This document shows, piece after piece, positions 44,892-54,799 of a stretch of 64,000 nt of DNA; positions within the stretch are counted from its first letter, which is position 1, and the number at the start of each line of letters is the position of its first letter. This stretch comes from Pseudomonas kribbensis. Lineage in GTDB: Bacteria > Pseudomonadota > Gammaproteobacteria > Pseudomonadales > Pseudomonadaceae. The notes beneath the pieces were generated by a model. It saw nothing but the letters and a program-made list of their open reading frames with translations. It made no database searches and was not told the DNA's origin. The stretch covers positions 6,242,501 to 6,306,500 of the forward strand of contig NZ_CP029608.1 in the NCBI RefSeq assembly GCF_003352185.1, written 5' to 3'. The translations under genes and the position numbers were made by a program.

Positions 44892-46334
44892 ATGCTGATC
44901 CCCGTGATTCTGTCCGGCGGTGCCGGTACCCGTTTGTGGCCGGTGTCCCGCGAGGGCCATCCGAAACCGTTCATGACCCTGCCCGACGGCCAGTCGCTGC
45001 TGGGCAAGACCTATCGGCGCGCCGCCGGTCTGCTGGACGGCTGGGGCGACATCGTCACGGTGACCAACCGCGAGTACTACTTCCAGAGCAAGGATCACTA
45101 TCAGGCCGCGCGCCTGTCCCGGCATCGCGGGCACTTCCTGCTCGAGCCCACCGGGCGCAACACCGCCCCGGCCATCGCGGCAGCGGCCCTGTCGCTGCAA
45201 GCCCTGCACGGTGATGCAGCCATCATGGTGGTGATGCCCGCCGACCATTTGATCATCGACGAAGACGCACTCAAGCGTGCAGTCGAACACGCGGTCAACC
45301 TGGCGAAGGACGGTTATCTGGTGACTTTCGGCGTGGTGCCGACCGCCCCGGAAACCGGCTTCGGCTACATCGAGACCGGCGCGCCGCTGGATGCCCGAGG
45401 TGCGGCCAAAGTGCAGCGTTTCGTGGAAAAACCCGACCTGCAAACCGCCACTCATTATCTGGAAAGCGGCAACTTCCTGTGGAATTCGGGGATGTTCTGT
45501 TTCTCCATTGCGACCCTGATCGCCGAACTGCAACTGCACGCCCCCGAGCTGCTCGAACAGACCCGCGCCTGCATGGCGGCGAGCGAGCCGCTGGAAACCA
45601 CCGGTTACCTGCAACAGGAACTCTCTCCAGCGTTGTTCGCCGAAATCACCGACATTTCCATTGATTACGCACTGATGGAGCGCTCGGAAAAGGTCGCGGT
45701 CGTACCTGCCGGTTTCGACTGGAGTGATATCGGTTCGTGGGGTGCGGTCGCCGCGCTGGTGCCGGCCGACGCCGACAACAACCGCGCCAGCGGTGAGGCA
45801 ATCTTCATCGACAGCCGCAATAATTTCGTCCAGAGCGAAGGCCGGCTGGTGGCTGCTGTGGGCGTGGAAGACCTGATCGTCATCGATACCGCCGACGCCG
45901 TGCTGGTGGCCCACGCAGATCGCGCCCAGGACGTGCGGCGCGTGGCCAAGCAGCTCAAGGACAAATCCCACGAAGCCTATCGCCTGCACCGCACGGTCAG
46001 CCGTCCTTGGGGCACCTACACCGTGCTCGAGGAAGGCCCGCGCTTCAAGATCAAGCGCATCGTGGTCAAACCTGGCGGCAAGCTGTCCTTGCAGATGCAC
46101 CATCACCGCAATGAACACTGGGTGGTGGTCGAAGGCATGGCCAAGGTCACCAACAACGGCAGCGGCACGACCCTGGTGGCGAAGAACGAATCGACGTTCA
46201 TCGCCGCCGGCCACAAGCATCGTCTGGAAAACCCCGGTGTGATCGATCTGGTGATCATCGAAGTGCAAAGCGGCGAATACCTTGGAGAGGACGATATCGT
46301 CCGCTTCGAAGACCAGTACGGCAGGACGGTGTGA
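44892..46334 (+). CDS. wbpW: Mannose-1-phosphate guanylyltransferase / mannose-6-phosphate isomerase
   Basis: A 480-residue bifunctional enzyme that supplies GDP-mannose. The N-terminal guanylyltransferase domain has SGGAGTRLWPVSREGHPKPF and the FVEKPD motif. The C-terminal cupin isomerase domain (about 340-475) has PGGKLSLQMHHHRNEHWVVV with its metal-binding His. Length and order fit WbpW, a paralogue of AlgA and PslB. Confidence 0.94.
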   Translation: MLIPVILSGGAGTRLWPVSREGHPKPFMTLPDGQSLLGKTYRRAAGLLDGWGDIVTVTNREYYFQSKDHYQAARLSRHRGHFLLEPTGRNTAPAIAAAALSLQALHGDAAIMVVMPADHLIIDEDALKRAVEHAVNLAKDGYLVTFGVVPTAPETGFGYIETGAPLDARGAAKVQRFVEKPDLQTATHYLESGNFLWNSGMFCFSIATLIAELQLHAPELLEQTRACMAASEPLETTGYLQQELSPALFAEITDISIDYALMERSEKVAVVPAGFDWSDIGSWGAVAALVPADADNNRASGEAIFIDSRNNFVQSEGRLVAAVGVEDLIVIDTADAVLVAHADRAQDVRRVAKQLKDKSHEAYRLHRTVSRPWGTYTVLEEGPRFKIKRIVVKPGGKLSLQMHHHRNEHWVVVEGMAKVTNNGSGTTLVAKNESTFIAAGHKHRLENPGVIDLVIIEVQSGEYLGEDDIVRFEDQYGRTV

Positions 46335-47132
46335 ATGCTGCTTTCCCTGTATCGCTCGCTGCATGACTACCGGGGTTTCATTCTCGGCAGCGTGCAGCGA
46401 GAGTTTCAATCGCGCTACCGCAACTCGCTGCTCGGCGCTCTGTGGCCCGTGTTCAACCCGCTGTCGATGATCATCGTTTACACCGTGATCTTTTCCCACA
46501 TCATGCGCACCCGCTTGCCGGGCGTGGATGACAGCATGGCCTACAGTGTCTACCTCTGCGCCGGTCTGCTGGCCTGGGGGCTGTTTTCTGAAATCACCCT
46601 GCGCAGCCAGACCATGTTTCTGGACAACGCCAATCTGCTGAAGAAAATCAGCTTCCCCAGAATCTGTCTGCCGGTGATTGTGCTCTGCAACGCGGCGATC
46701 AACTTTGCAATCATCATCGGCCTGTTCCTCGGGTTTCTGCTGATCACCGGGCGCTGGCCGGGCATGGCGCTGCTGGCGCTGATTCCCCTGATTGCGCTGC
46801 AAATGATGTTCTGTGCCGGGCTTGGCATGATTCTCGGCGTGTTGAATGTGTTCTTTCGCGACGTCGGACAGCTCTTTGCCATCTGCCTGCAGTTCTGGTT
46901 CTGGCTGACCCCGATCGTATACCCGATGAGCATCCTGCCGGAGTGGGTCCAGCGCCTGCTTCAACTCAACCCGATGACCAACCTCATCGGCAGCTATCAG
47001 AACCTGTTCCTGTATGGACACTGGCCTGTATGGAGTTCGCTGCTGCCGACGTTCATCGCCGCGCTGCTGATGTGCCTGATCGGCCTGCGGCTGTTTCGCC
47101 GGCGTGTCGGTGAAATGGTGGATGAACTCTGA
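46335..47132 (+). CDS. wzm: O-polysaccharide ABC exporter permease Wzm
   Basis: A 265-residue membrane component with about six helices that exports the undecaprenyl-linked rhamnan. Typical Wzm features are REFQSRYRNSLLGALWPVFNP at the N-terminus and the NVFFRDVGQL segment. It starts one base after the wbpW stop. Confidence 0.95.
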   Translation: MLLSLYRSLHDYRGFILGSVQREFQSRYRNSLLGALWPVFNPLSMIIVYTVIFSHIMRTRLPGVDDSMAYSVYLCAGLLAWGLFSEITLRSQTMFLDNANLLKKISFPRICLPVIVLCNAAINFAIIIGLFLGFLLITGRWPGMALLALIPLIALQMMFCAGLGMILGVLNVFFRDVGQLFAICLQFWFWLTPIVYPMSILPEWVQRLLQLNPMTNLIGSYQNLFLYGHWPVWSSLLPTFIAALLMCLIGLRLFRRRVGEMVDEL

Positions 47133-48385
47133 TGGGGCATATTCGTGTAACCGGCCTGGGCAAGGCCTACAAGCAGTACCCGACCCGCTGGAGCCGCCTG
47201 GCCGAATGGCTGATCCCGTTCTCCCCCCTGCGCCACCACCAGCACTGGGTGCTGCAGGATGTGGCCTTCGAGATTGCAGCCGGCGAGTCGGTGGGCATCG
47301 TCGGTGCCAACGGTGCGGGTAAAAGCACCTTGCTCAAGATGATCACGGGGACCACTCACCCCACCTGCGGCAAGATCGAGACTGAAGGCCGCGTCGCCGC
47401 ATTGCTGGAGCTGGGCATGGGTTTTCACCCGGACTTCACCGGCCGCCAGAATGCCGTCATGGCCGGGCAGCTGCTGGGGCTGCAAGTCGACGAAATCGAA
47501 GCGTTGATGCCCGACATCGAACATTTTGCAGAAATCGGCGAGGCGATCGACCAACCGGTCCGCACCTACTCCAGCGGCATGCAAATGCGCCTGGCCTTCA
47601 GTGTCGCCACCGCGCGGCGACCGGACATCCTGATCGTCGACGAGGCGCTGTCGGTCGGTGACGCCTACTTCCAGCACAAGAGCTTCGAGCGCATCCGCAG
47701 CTTCCGCAAGGCGGGCACGACATTGCTGATCGTGTCCCACGACCGCTTCGCGATCCAGTCGATCTGCGATTCGGCCATCCTGCTCAAGGATGGCCACATG
47801 GCCATGTACGACAAACCGGAAGCCGTGCTCGATTATTACAACGCCCTGATGGCCGAGCGTGAGGGTCAGGTCGTGCGTCAGGAAAAGCTCGCTGGTGGCG
47901 AAATGCGGACCGTGTCCGGTACCGGTGAAGCCGCCATTCTCGAGGTGCGCCTGCTCGATGAACAGAATCGCTCCATCGATGCTGCCGAGGTCGGCCAGCC
48001 AGTGGTGCTGGAAGTGCAGGTCGAGGTACGCCGCGACATCGAACGGCTGGTACTCGGCTTCATTCTCAAGGACCGCCTGGGCCAGATGATGTATGGCATC
48101 AATACCCATCGCCTGGACAAGGCGCTGACGGACCTGCATGCCGGTGAGCGCGTGACCTATCGCTTTGCCTTCGTGATGGGCCTGGGCAAGGGCAACTACT
48201 CGGTATCCCTGAGTCTGTCGCGCCTGGACTCCCATCTGGATCGCAACTTCGAGTGGCGTGACTATGGCCTGGTATTCCATGTGATCAACAACCGGCATGA
48301 AGACTTCGTCGGTTGCTCATGGCTCGACGCCAAGGCCTCGATCACCCGCCACCCCGCCGCTGCATTGACCGAGCGCGCACCATGA
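47132..48385 (+). CDS. wzt: O-polysaccharide ABC exporter ATPase Wzt
   Basis: A 417-residue ATPase with Walker A GANGAGKST, the signature YSSGM and Walker B ILIVDEAL in the first 235 residues. The C-terminal domain (about 255-405) is a beta-rich carbohydrate-binding module of the type that reads chain-end modifications in some polymers. In the present context, the methyltransferase on the opposite operon might provide such a cap. It is coupled to wzm (TGATG) and to the next gene (ATGA). Confidence 0.94.
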   Translation: MGHIRVTGLGKAYKQYPTRWSRLAEWLIPFSPLRHHQHWVLQDVAFEIAAGESVGIVGANGAGKSTLLKMITGTTHPTCGKIETEGRVAALLELGMGFHPDFTGRQNAVMAGQLLGLQVDEIEALMPDIEHFAEIGEAIDQPVRTYSSGMQMRLAFSVATARRPDILIVDEALSVGDAYFQHKSFERIRSFRKAGTTLLIVSHDRFAIQSICDSAILLKDGHMAMYDKPEAVLDYYNALMAEREGQVVRQEKLAGGEMRTVSGTGEAAILEVRLLDEQNRSIDAAEVGQPVVLEVQVEVRRDIERLVLGFILKDRLGQMMYGINTHRLDKALTDLHAGERVTYRFAFVMGLGKGNYSVSLSLSRLDSHLDRNFEWRDYGLVFHVINNRHEDFVGCSWLDAKASITRHPAAALTERAP

Positions 48386-49749
48386 CTCGCCTGCTGGTCG
48401 AATGCACCCACGTGTTCCGGCACCCGAAAGTCAATTCGGGCATTCAGCGGGTGGTGCGCAACGTCATCAAGCAATTGCCGCCGAGCGCTGAAGGGGTCGA
48501 GTGTGTGCCGGTGGTGCTGCTCAAGGGCAAGCTGTACCGCGTGACGCGCCTGGCGCCACTGGACTCGCCGCTGTTCAACGCCATCGTCACGTTCGGCGAG
48601 CGCCTGGAACGGCTGGCCCATCGCTTCTGGCAATGGCATCAGCGCCTCGACAGCCGTTGCCGGAGCAAACTGCCGCGACGGGCGCTGTACGTCGGCTATC
48701 GCCTGACGTCTTTCGGCCTGTTCGGCATCCCTCTGCGGCTGGTCGAGCAGGTCAACCGCTATCAGTTGCCCCAGCGCTGCGAGCCTTTGCAACACCGGCC
48801 GGGCGATCAACTGGTGTTGCTGGATTCGTCCTGGCACTCGGACTTTTTCCTGCATGCCGAACGGCTCAAACGCGAAGGCGTGGGCATCGTCGCAGTGATC
48901 TACGACCTGATTCCCCTGACCCACCCACAGTTTTACGACACGCGGCTGGTGCAGGTTTTCAGTGAATGGTTCGACTGGATTACCCGCACCGCCGACGGCT
49001 ACCTGGCGATTTCCGCCACGGTGCGCGATCAGGTTCGCGAGGAAGTGCAGCGCCGCCTCGGTTCGGCACAGGCCGAGAAACGCTGGTTCGACTACTTCCA
49101 CCTCGGGTCGGAACTCGATCTGCAAAGCGTCGAAGCTGCCGTCGAACCGCGTCTGGAACGCTTGTTCGCAACGCCAGAGCCAGTGTTCCTGATGGTCAGC
49201 ACCATCGAACCGCGCAAGAACCACGACTATCTTCTGGATGCCTTCGAACGCGCCTGGGCAGCCGGCTCGAATGCGCGTCTATGCATCGCCGGACGCATCG
49301 GCTGGAAGTGCGACGCCCTGCTCGCCCGGGTGCGCAACCATGCCGAACTGAACCGGCGCCTGTTCATGTTCAACGACCTGAGCGACACCAGCCTGGAACA
49401 CGCCTATGCCCATTCCAGCGCCTTGGTGTTCCCGTCGTTCGTCGAAGGCTTCGGTCTGCCGCTGGTGGAGGCCATGCAGCGCGGATTGCCGGCCATGGGC
49501 AGCGACATTGCGGTGTTCCGCGAGATCGGCGGCGAGTTCATGGCCTATTTCGATTTGCACGACCCGCAACAGCTCACCGAGCTGGTCATGGCATTCGAGC
49601 GCAGCGGCCAATTCCCCGCGGCCCGCGATGTGACCGACTGGCAATGGATCGGCTGGCGCGAAGCCAGTCAGCAACTGGCCGAACGCACCGCACGCCATGT
49701 GCTTCAGGCGCCTGCGGCGCAAGCGAGGTCCCATGCGCATAGCCCTTAA
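48382..49749 (+). CDS. wbpX: Rhamnosyltransferase WbpX-type
   Basis: A 455-residue GT4-type glycosyltransferase, first of three after wzt. The C-terminal half has STIEPRKNHDYLLDAF and PSFVEGFGLPLVEAMQRG, the nucleotide-diphospho-sugar motif. In PAO1 the corresponding protein extends the D-rhamnose repeat on undecaprenyl phosphate. The N-terminal 240 residues are family-specific. The start MTRLLVECT overlaps the wzt stop. Confidence 0.9.
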   Translation: MTRLLVECTHVFRHPKVNSGIQRVVRNVIKQLPPSAEGVECVPVVLLKGKLYRVTRLAPLDSPLFNAIVTFGERLERLAHRFWQWHQRLDSRCRSKLPRRALYVGYRLTSFGLFGIPLRLVEQVNRYQLPQRCEPLQHRPGDQLVLLDSSWHSDFFLHAERLKREGVGIVAVIYDLIPLTHPQFYDTRLVQVFSEWFDWITRTADGYLAISATVRDQVREEVQRRLGSAQAEKRWFDYFHLGSELDLQSVEAAVEPRLERLFATPEPVFLMVSTIEPRKNHDYLLDAFERAWAAGSNARLCIAGRIGWKCDALLARVRNHAELNRRLFMFNDLSDTSLEHAYAHSSALVFPSFVEGFGLPLVEAMQRGLPAMGSDIAVFREIGGEFMAYFDLHDPQQLTELVMAFERSGQFPAARDVTDWQWIGWREASQQLAERTARHVLQAPAAQARSHAHSP

Positions 49750-50863
49750 CGCGCGGATTCTCCAGGCGCCGCGCACCGGGATCGGCCATTACGTTGCCGA
49801 ACTGGTGAACGCCTTGCACGCCGAGACCGATATCGACGTGGCGCTGTTCCACGGCTGGGGCTGGAGTTCGCAGCTGCCGGAGGCGGCAATGCCCGGCTAC
49901 TCGCGCCTGACCCCGATGCTGCGCAAGATCCCCGGTGCCTACCAGGCACGCCGCTGGCTGGAGCAGAAACGCTTCGATCAGGGTCGTACAACCGACATCG
50001 ACCTGTACCACGAACCGAGCCTGTGGCCGCTGGCCTTCGACGGCCCGACCGTGATCACCCTGCACGACCTTACGCACCTGCATTTCCCGGACACCCAACC
50101 GCAGGCTCGGCTCAGGGAAATCGAGCGGCGACTGGCCGACGGCCTCCAGCAGGCGCGGGTTATTCTGACCGACTCGCAAGCCATCGCCGACGAAGCCCAA
50201 CGATGTTTCGGGCTGCCCGCCGAGCGTTTCGTGGTGGCGCCCCTGGGTGTCGCCGAGCGCTTTCATCCGCGCGAGCCGCAAGCCATCGACGCGGTGCTCA
50301 AGACCCACGCCGTGGAGGCACGGGAATATTTCCTGTGCGTCGGCACGCTGGAGCCGCGCAAGAACCTGAGCCTGGCCCTGCGCGCCCACGCTCTATTGCC
50401 GGAAGCCGTGCGCCAGCGCTTCCCGCTGCTGATCGTCGGCATGGCCGGCTGGCAGCGCGAACAGTTCAGTGAGGAATTGCGTCAGGCCCTGGCCAGCGGT
50501 CATGTGTGCCTGCTCGGCTACTTGCCGGATGAGCAGGTCGCACAATTGCTGGCCGGCGCCCGGGCGCTGGTTTTCCCCTCGTTGTATGAAGGTTTTGGCC
50601 TGCCGGTGCTGGAAGCTATGGCCAGTGGCACGCCTGTGGTGGTCACCCGCTCTTCGGCAATGCCAGAAGTGGCGGGTCCCGCCGGTAACTATATTGAAGC
50701 TGACGACGCAGACGGCCTGCGAGATGCGCTGAGCCGCCTGATCGACGATCAAGCGCATTGGCAGGCATGCCGGGAAGCCGGATTGCAGCAGGCACGGCTT
50801 TTTTCCTGGAAGCGTTGCGCGCAGGCCACGGCCGGCGCCTACCGCCAGGCTTTGGGAGGTTGA
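49733..50863 (+). CDS. wbpY: Rhamnosyltransferase WbpY-type
   Basis: A 376-residue GT4-type glycosyltransferase with GTLEPRKNLSLALRAH and PSLYEGFGLPVLEAMASG. It overlaps wbpX by 17 bases. Assigned by order and family. It would add D-rhamnose residues with WbpX and WbpZ. Confidence 0.9.
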   Translation: MRIALNARILQAPRTGIGHYVAELVNALHAETDIDVALFHGWGWSSQLPEAAMPGYSRLTPMLRKIPGAYQARRWLEQKRFDQGRTTDIDLYHEPSLWPLAFDGPTVITLHDLTHLHFPDTQPQARLREIERRLADGLQQARVILTDSQAIADEAQRCFGLPAERFVVAPLGVAERFHPREPQAIDAVLKTHAVEAREYFLCVGTLEPRKNLSLALRAHALLPEAVRQRFPLLIVGMAGWQREQFSEELRQALASGHVCLLGYLPDEQVAQLLAGARALVFPSLYEGFGLPVLEAMASGTPVVVTRSSAMPEVAGPAGNYIEADDADGLRDALSRLIDDQAHWQACREAGLQQARLFSWKRCAQATAGAYRQALGG

Positions 50864-51994
50864 ATGCGAGTTCTTCATTTTTTCAAGACGTACCTGCCTG
50901 ACTCGGTCGGTGGCATCGAGCAAGTGATCTTCCAGCTCTGCGAAAGCGGCACCCAACACGGTATCGAAGGCCAGGTGCTGACCCTCAGCGCCAATCCCGA
51001 GCCGGCGGTGCTGCAACTGGGCCAGCACGAAGTGCATCGCGCCAGGCTCGACATCCAGTTCGCCTCTACCGGTTTTTCCTGGAGCGTGTTCAAACAGTTT
51101 CGCGAACTGGCCGCGGAAGCCGACGTGATCAACTACCACTTCCCGTGGCCGTTCATGGACCTGGTGCATTTCGCCAGCGGCATGAACAAACCGAGTGTGG
51201 TGACCTACCACTCGGACATCATTCGCCAGAAGAACCTGCTCAAGCTCTACCGTCCGCTGATGAACCGCTTCCTCGCCAGCGCCGACCGGATTGTCGCGGC
51301 CTCGCCGAACTACCTGCACACCAGCGATGTGTTGCAGCAGTTCCAGGACAAGACCCGCGTCATTCCCTACGGTCTGAACAAGGCCGGTTATCCACAGCCC
51401 GACGCCGAGCGCATGAACCGCTGGCGCCAGCAGCTTGGGGATAAGTTTTTCCTGTTCGTCGGGGTGATGCGCTACTACAAGGGCCTGCACATCCTGCTTG
51501 ATGCCTTGAAAGACGTGGACTACCCGGTGGTGATCGTCGGCGCCGGCCCGCTGGAGCAGGAACTGCACGCTCAGGCAGCGGCGCTGGGGCTGCGCAACAT
51601 CCATTTCCTCGGGCGGGTGAGCGATGAAGACAAGGTCGCCCTGCTGCAACTGAGCTACGCCATCGTCTTCCCGTCGCACCTGCGTTCGGAAGCGTTCGGC
51701 ATTTCCCTGCTGGAAGGTGCGATGTACGGCAAGCCGATGATCTCCAGCGAGATCGGCACCGGCACCAGCTACATCAATATCCACAACGAAACCGGGCTGG
51801 TGGTGCCGCCCAGTCATCCACAGGCGTTTCGCGAAGCGATGCGCACCCTGTGGGAAAACCCGGCCCGTGCCGCCGAAATGGGCATCAAGGCTGAAGCCCG
51901 TTACCGGCAGTTATTCACAGCCGATGAAATGGGCCGCAAGTGGACGAAGCTGTATCAGGAACTGCTGGAGGAAAAGGCGCTGTCCTACGCCTGA
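50864..51994 (+). CDS. wbpZ: Rhamnosyltransferase WbpZ-type
   Basis: A 376-residue GT4 glycosyltransferase. The N-terminal region HFFKTYLPDSVGGIEQ and the C-terminal FPSHLRSEAFGISLLEGAMYG are characteristic. In P. aeruginosa WbpZ adds the first D-rhamnose on the lipid carrier. It starts directly after the wbpY stop with GGGAGG upstream and ends the plus-strand cluster, four bases before a convergent gene. Confidence 0.9.
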   Translation: MRVLHFFKTYLPDSVGGIEQVIFQLCESGTQHGIEGQVLTLSANPEPAVLQLGQHEVHRARLDIQFASTGFSWSVFKQFRELAAEADVINYHFPWPFMDLVHFASGMNKPSVVTYHSDIIRQKNLLKLYRPLMNRFLASADRIVAASPNYLHTSDVLQQFQDKTRVIPYGLNKAGYPQPDAERMNRWRQQLGDKFFLFVGVMRYYKGLHILLDALKDVDYPVVIVGAGPLEQELHAQAAALGLRNIHFLGRVSDEDKVALLQLSYAIVFPSHLRSEAFGISLLEGAMYGKPMISSEIGTGTSYINIHNETGLVVPPSHPQAFREAMRTLWENPARAAEMGIKAEARYRQLFTADEMGRKWTKLYQELLEEKALSYA

Positions 51995-51998
51995 TCCC

Positions 51999-54023
51999 CT
52001 ACAGATCCAGCACCAGCGGCTGGGCACTTTGCGCCGGCACCGCACAGCAGATCAGCACTTGTCCTTCCTCCGGCACTTCGGCCGGGGGCTGTGGATAATT
52101 CACTGCGCCGCTGATCAGCCGCGTCTTGCAGGTGCCGCATGAACCTCCGCGACAGCTGAACTCGGGGCGCAATCCACGGCTTTCCGCCAGCTCCAGCAGA
52201 CTTCCGCCCTCGGGCTGCCACCGCGCTTCCTTGGCCGAACGTTCGAAGACCACCGGCACCGAAGTGGTGGCAGCCGGCAATTGTTCGATCACGACGGCAT
52301 CCGGATCGGCCTGACGCTTGAGGGTCGAAGGGCCGAAGGTTTCGGCGTGGATCTGGTCGTCACGCACGTCCAGTTCACGCAGGCTGTCGTAAAGGCCTTG
52401 AGTAAAGCCGCCGGGGCCGCAGAGCACAAAGTCGATCTGATCAAATTCGTCGATAAGGTTCCTCAACAAAGCACCGTCGATGCGCCCGTGGAGGTCGTAA
52501 TCCTCGCCTTCCACCAGATCGGGCTCGGGCTGGCTGAGCAGGCGCAACACCCGCACCGCCTCGCCGGCGTCCTCCAGCAAGCGGTCCAGTTCCGCGCGAA
52601 ACGGTTGGTCGGCAAGGCTGCGAGAACTCTGGATCAGCCAGGTCGGACGAATCCGCCGGGTGCGCAGGCCCTGATACACCACCTCGCGCAGCATCGACAG
52701 CAACGGCGTGATTCCGACCCCGGCCGCCAGCAGCACCAAGGGCCGGCGCTCCAGCGGCGCGACGGTGAAATGCCCTTGAGGCGAACGCGCCTCCAGCACA
52801 TCGCCGACGCGCACCTGATCGTGCAGATGCGTCGATATCCGCCCTTCACGCTTCACGCTGATCCGGAAGAAGTCGTCCGACGGCGCACCCGAAAGACTGT
52901 AAGTGCGGATGAACACTTCACCATCGAGAGTGAAACGCAGTGGCAGATGTTGCCCAGCCTGGAACACCGGCAAACCGGCACCGTCCACGGGTTCGAGATA
53001 GAACGAACGAATGTGCTGGCTCTGCGCTTCAATCCGCGTCACCCGCAGCGGCCGCCAGCTGTCACCCAGAGCCTGCGCCTGCAAACGCGCGTCGGCCTGA
53101 GCCCAGGTCCCGGTCAGCAGACTGGTCGGCGACATACCGTCGAAGCGCCAGCGCAGGGCCAATGCACCTGGACGCCTCACCACTTTTTCCACCTCGAACG
53201 TCCACAACCGCTCGGCGCCCTGGAAGGCTGCGATTTGCGGTCCTTCAAGAATGACCTCGGTGCGGCCGCTGAGCTGCAGCACGTCGCCTGTGGAAAAGTC
53301 GATGAACAGCAAGCCGGCCCGGGGATTGAGCAGCAGGTTGCCGAGGGTGTTGAAGTGCAGGTTGCCGGCAAAATCCGGGATGGTCAGGCGATTGCCCTCC
53401 ACCCGCACGAAACCGGCCTGGCCGCCACGATGGGAAACATCCACCGAGCGCTCGCCGTCGACATCGACGTAGCTGGCGACGAAGAAAGTGTCGGCCGTTT
53501 CAATCAGCGCGACCGCCGCGTCATCAAGCCCGTCGAAGTGCTCGGCGCGCCGGGTCTGCGGATCCGTCAGCGGGACCCGCTGGAATTGGCGCAACTGAAT
53601 GTACTGCGGGCAATTGCCGAAGGACTGATCGACCGTCAAATCGAAACCGCTCGCGCCAAGATTGCCGATGTGGCCATTGAGACGATTGCGCCGACGGGTG
53701 TGCAACTCGATGCCAAGCAGACCAATGGCCGCGCCGGCCTGCAACTGCGCCGGGTCATCGGCGGCGGGCAGGCTGTCGAAGTGCAATTGCGTCGGCTCGG
53801 GAGAGTGAGCGAAACCCGGCTCGCCCTCCAGCACGCTGGCCCACGGACGGCCATCGGCATCCACCGCGCCGAACAGCATGAACGGCAATTGCTGATAGAA
53901 CTGACGGTGCTGATCCGGCATCCAGGTGCGAATCACCTTGCGACCGAATTCCTCCATGCGCTCGGCAACACCGACCTGCGCTTGCAGTTGTCGCTCGCCG
54001 GCGTGCCAGGGTGAACGTTCCAT
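51999..54023 (-). CDS. PNPOx-like / ferredoxin reductase / 2Fe-2S fusion oxidoreductase
   Basis: A 674-residue three-part protein. An N-terminal pyridoxamine-phosphate-oxidase-like flavin fold spans about residues 25-310. A ferredoxin-NADP reductase-type domain (about 325-570) has RTYSLSGAP for FAD binding and GVGITPLLSML for NAD(P). A C-terminal 2Fe-2S domain (about 590-674) has the cluster motif CRGGSCGTC followed by a later CC. Such fusions act as electron-transfer hubs with unknown substrates. The neighbouring glutathione transferase and LysR gene suggest a detoxification or stress role, which is inference. Confidence 0.88.
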   Translation of the reverse strand: MERSPWHAGERQLQAQVGVAERMEEFGRKVIRTWMPDQHRQFYQQLPFMLFGAVDADGRPWASVLEGEPGFAHSPEPTQLHFDSLPAADDPAQLQAGAAIGLLGIELHTRRRNRLNGHIGNLGASGFDLTVDQSFGNCPQYIQLRQFQRVPLTDPQTRRAEHFDGLDDAAVALIETADTFFVASYVDVDGERSVDVSHRGGQAGFVRVEGNRLTIPDFAGNLHFNTLGNLLLNPRAGLLFIDFSTGDVLQLSGRTEVILEGPQIAAFQGAERLWTFEVEKVVRRPGALALRWRFDGMSPTSLLTGTWAQADARLQAQALGDSWRPLRVTRIEAQSQHIRSFYLEPVDGAGLPVFQAGQHLPLRFTLDGEVFIRTYSLSGAPSDDFFRISVKREGRISTHLHDQVRVGDVLEARSPQGHFTVAPLERRPLVLLAAGVGITPLLSMLREVVYQGLRTRRIRPTWLIQSSRSLADQPFRAELDRLLEDAGEAVRVLRLLSQPEPDLVEGEDYDLHGRIDGALLRNLIDEFDQIDFVLCGPGGFTQGLYDSLRELDVRDDQIHAETFGPSTLKRQADPDAVVIEQLPAATTSVPVVFERSAKEARWQPEGGSLLELAESRGLRPEFSCRGGSCGTCKTRLISGAVNYPQPPAEVPEEGQVLICCAVPAQSAQPLVLDL

Positions 54024-54068
54024 GACGACCTCTCCCCCACGCCAGCGGCGCAGTCTGGACGATGAACC

Positions 54069-54695
54069 TCAAGCCGTGGCTTGCAGACCGGCAACGGTGC
54101 GTGGCATCGCGACGAAACCGGGCAATGCTTCAATCCGCGCCAGCCAGGCGCGCACATTGGCGTAGTCGTCCAGCGACACATTGCCTTCCGGCGCATGGGC
54201 GATGTAGCTGTAGGCCGAAACGTCGGCGACGGTCGGTTCGTTGCCGACCAGGAACGGAGTCTTGCCCAGTTCCAGATCCATCACCTTGAGCAGGTTGTGC
54301 GCACGGGTGATCGCTTCGTCAGCGTTGAGTTTTGCCCCGAACACCGTGACCAGCCGCGCCGCTGCCGGGCCAAAGGCAATCGGGCCGGCCGCTGCCGACA
54401 GCCAGCGCTGGACGCGCGCTGCGCCGACCGGATCGCTCGGCAGCCAGCGACCGTTGCCATACTTCTGCGCCAGATACACCAGAATCGCGTTGGAATCGGC
54501 CAGCACCACGCCGTTGTCATCGATGGCCGGTACTTGCCCGAAGCTGTTGATCGCCAGGTATTCGGGTTGTTTGTGCTCGCCCTTGGCCAGATCGACAAAG
54601 ATCAGTTCGGTCGGCAATTGCAGCAGTGACAGCATCAGCTCGACCCGGTGGGCGTGGCCGGAACGCGGGAAGTTGTAGAGTTTGATCGCTTGCAT
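54069..54695 (-). CDS. Glutathione S-transferase
   Basis: A 208-residue GST with an N-terminal thioredoxin fold ([18 protein letters not shown], then [11 protein letters not shown] and [11 protein letters not shown] for glutathione binding) and a helical C-terminal domain (about 90-205). The start MQAIKLYNF at 54695 removes a non-conserved 19-residue extension. The gene runs in the same direction as the LysR gene and the fusion oxidoreductase. Confidence 0.92.
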   Translation of the reverse strand: MQAIKLYNFPRSGHAHRVELMLSLLQLPTELIFVDLAKGEHKQPEYLAINSFGQVPAIDDNGVVLADSNAILVYLAQKYGNGRWLPSDPVGAARVQRWLSAAAGPIAFGPAAARLVTVFGAKLNADEAITRAHNLLKVMDLELGKTPFLVGNEPTVADVSAYSYIAHAPEGNVSLDDYANVRAWLARIEALPGFVAMPRTVAGLQATA

Positions 54696-54799
54696 GGTCG
54701 ACTCCGCTGGACGTTTGCGTCGCCCGAAATGGGCAACAACCGTGGCAGCCATCTTCCACCTATCTTGAAAACAACAGAATCACCAGCAAACGCAATCCA

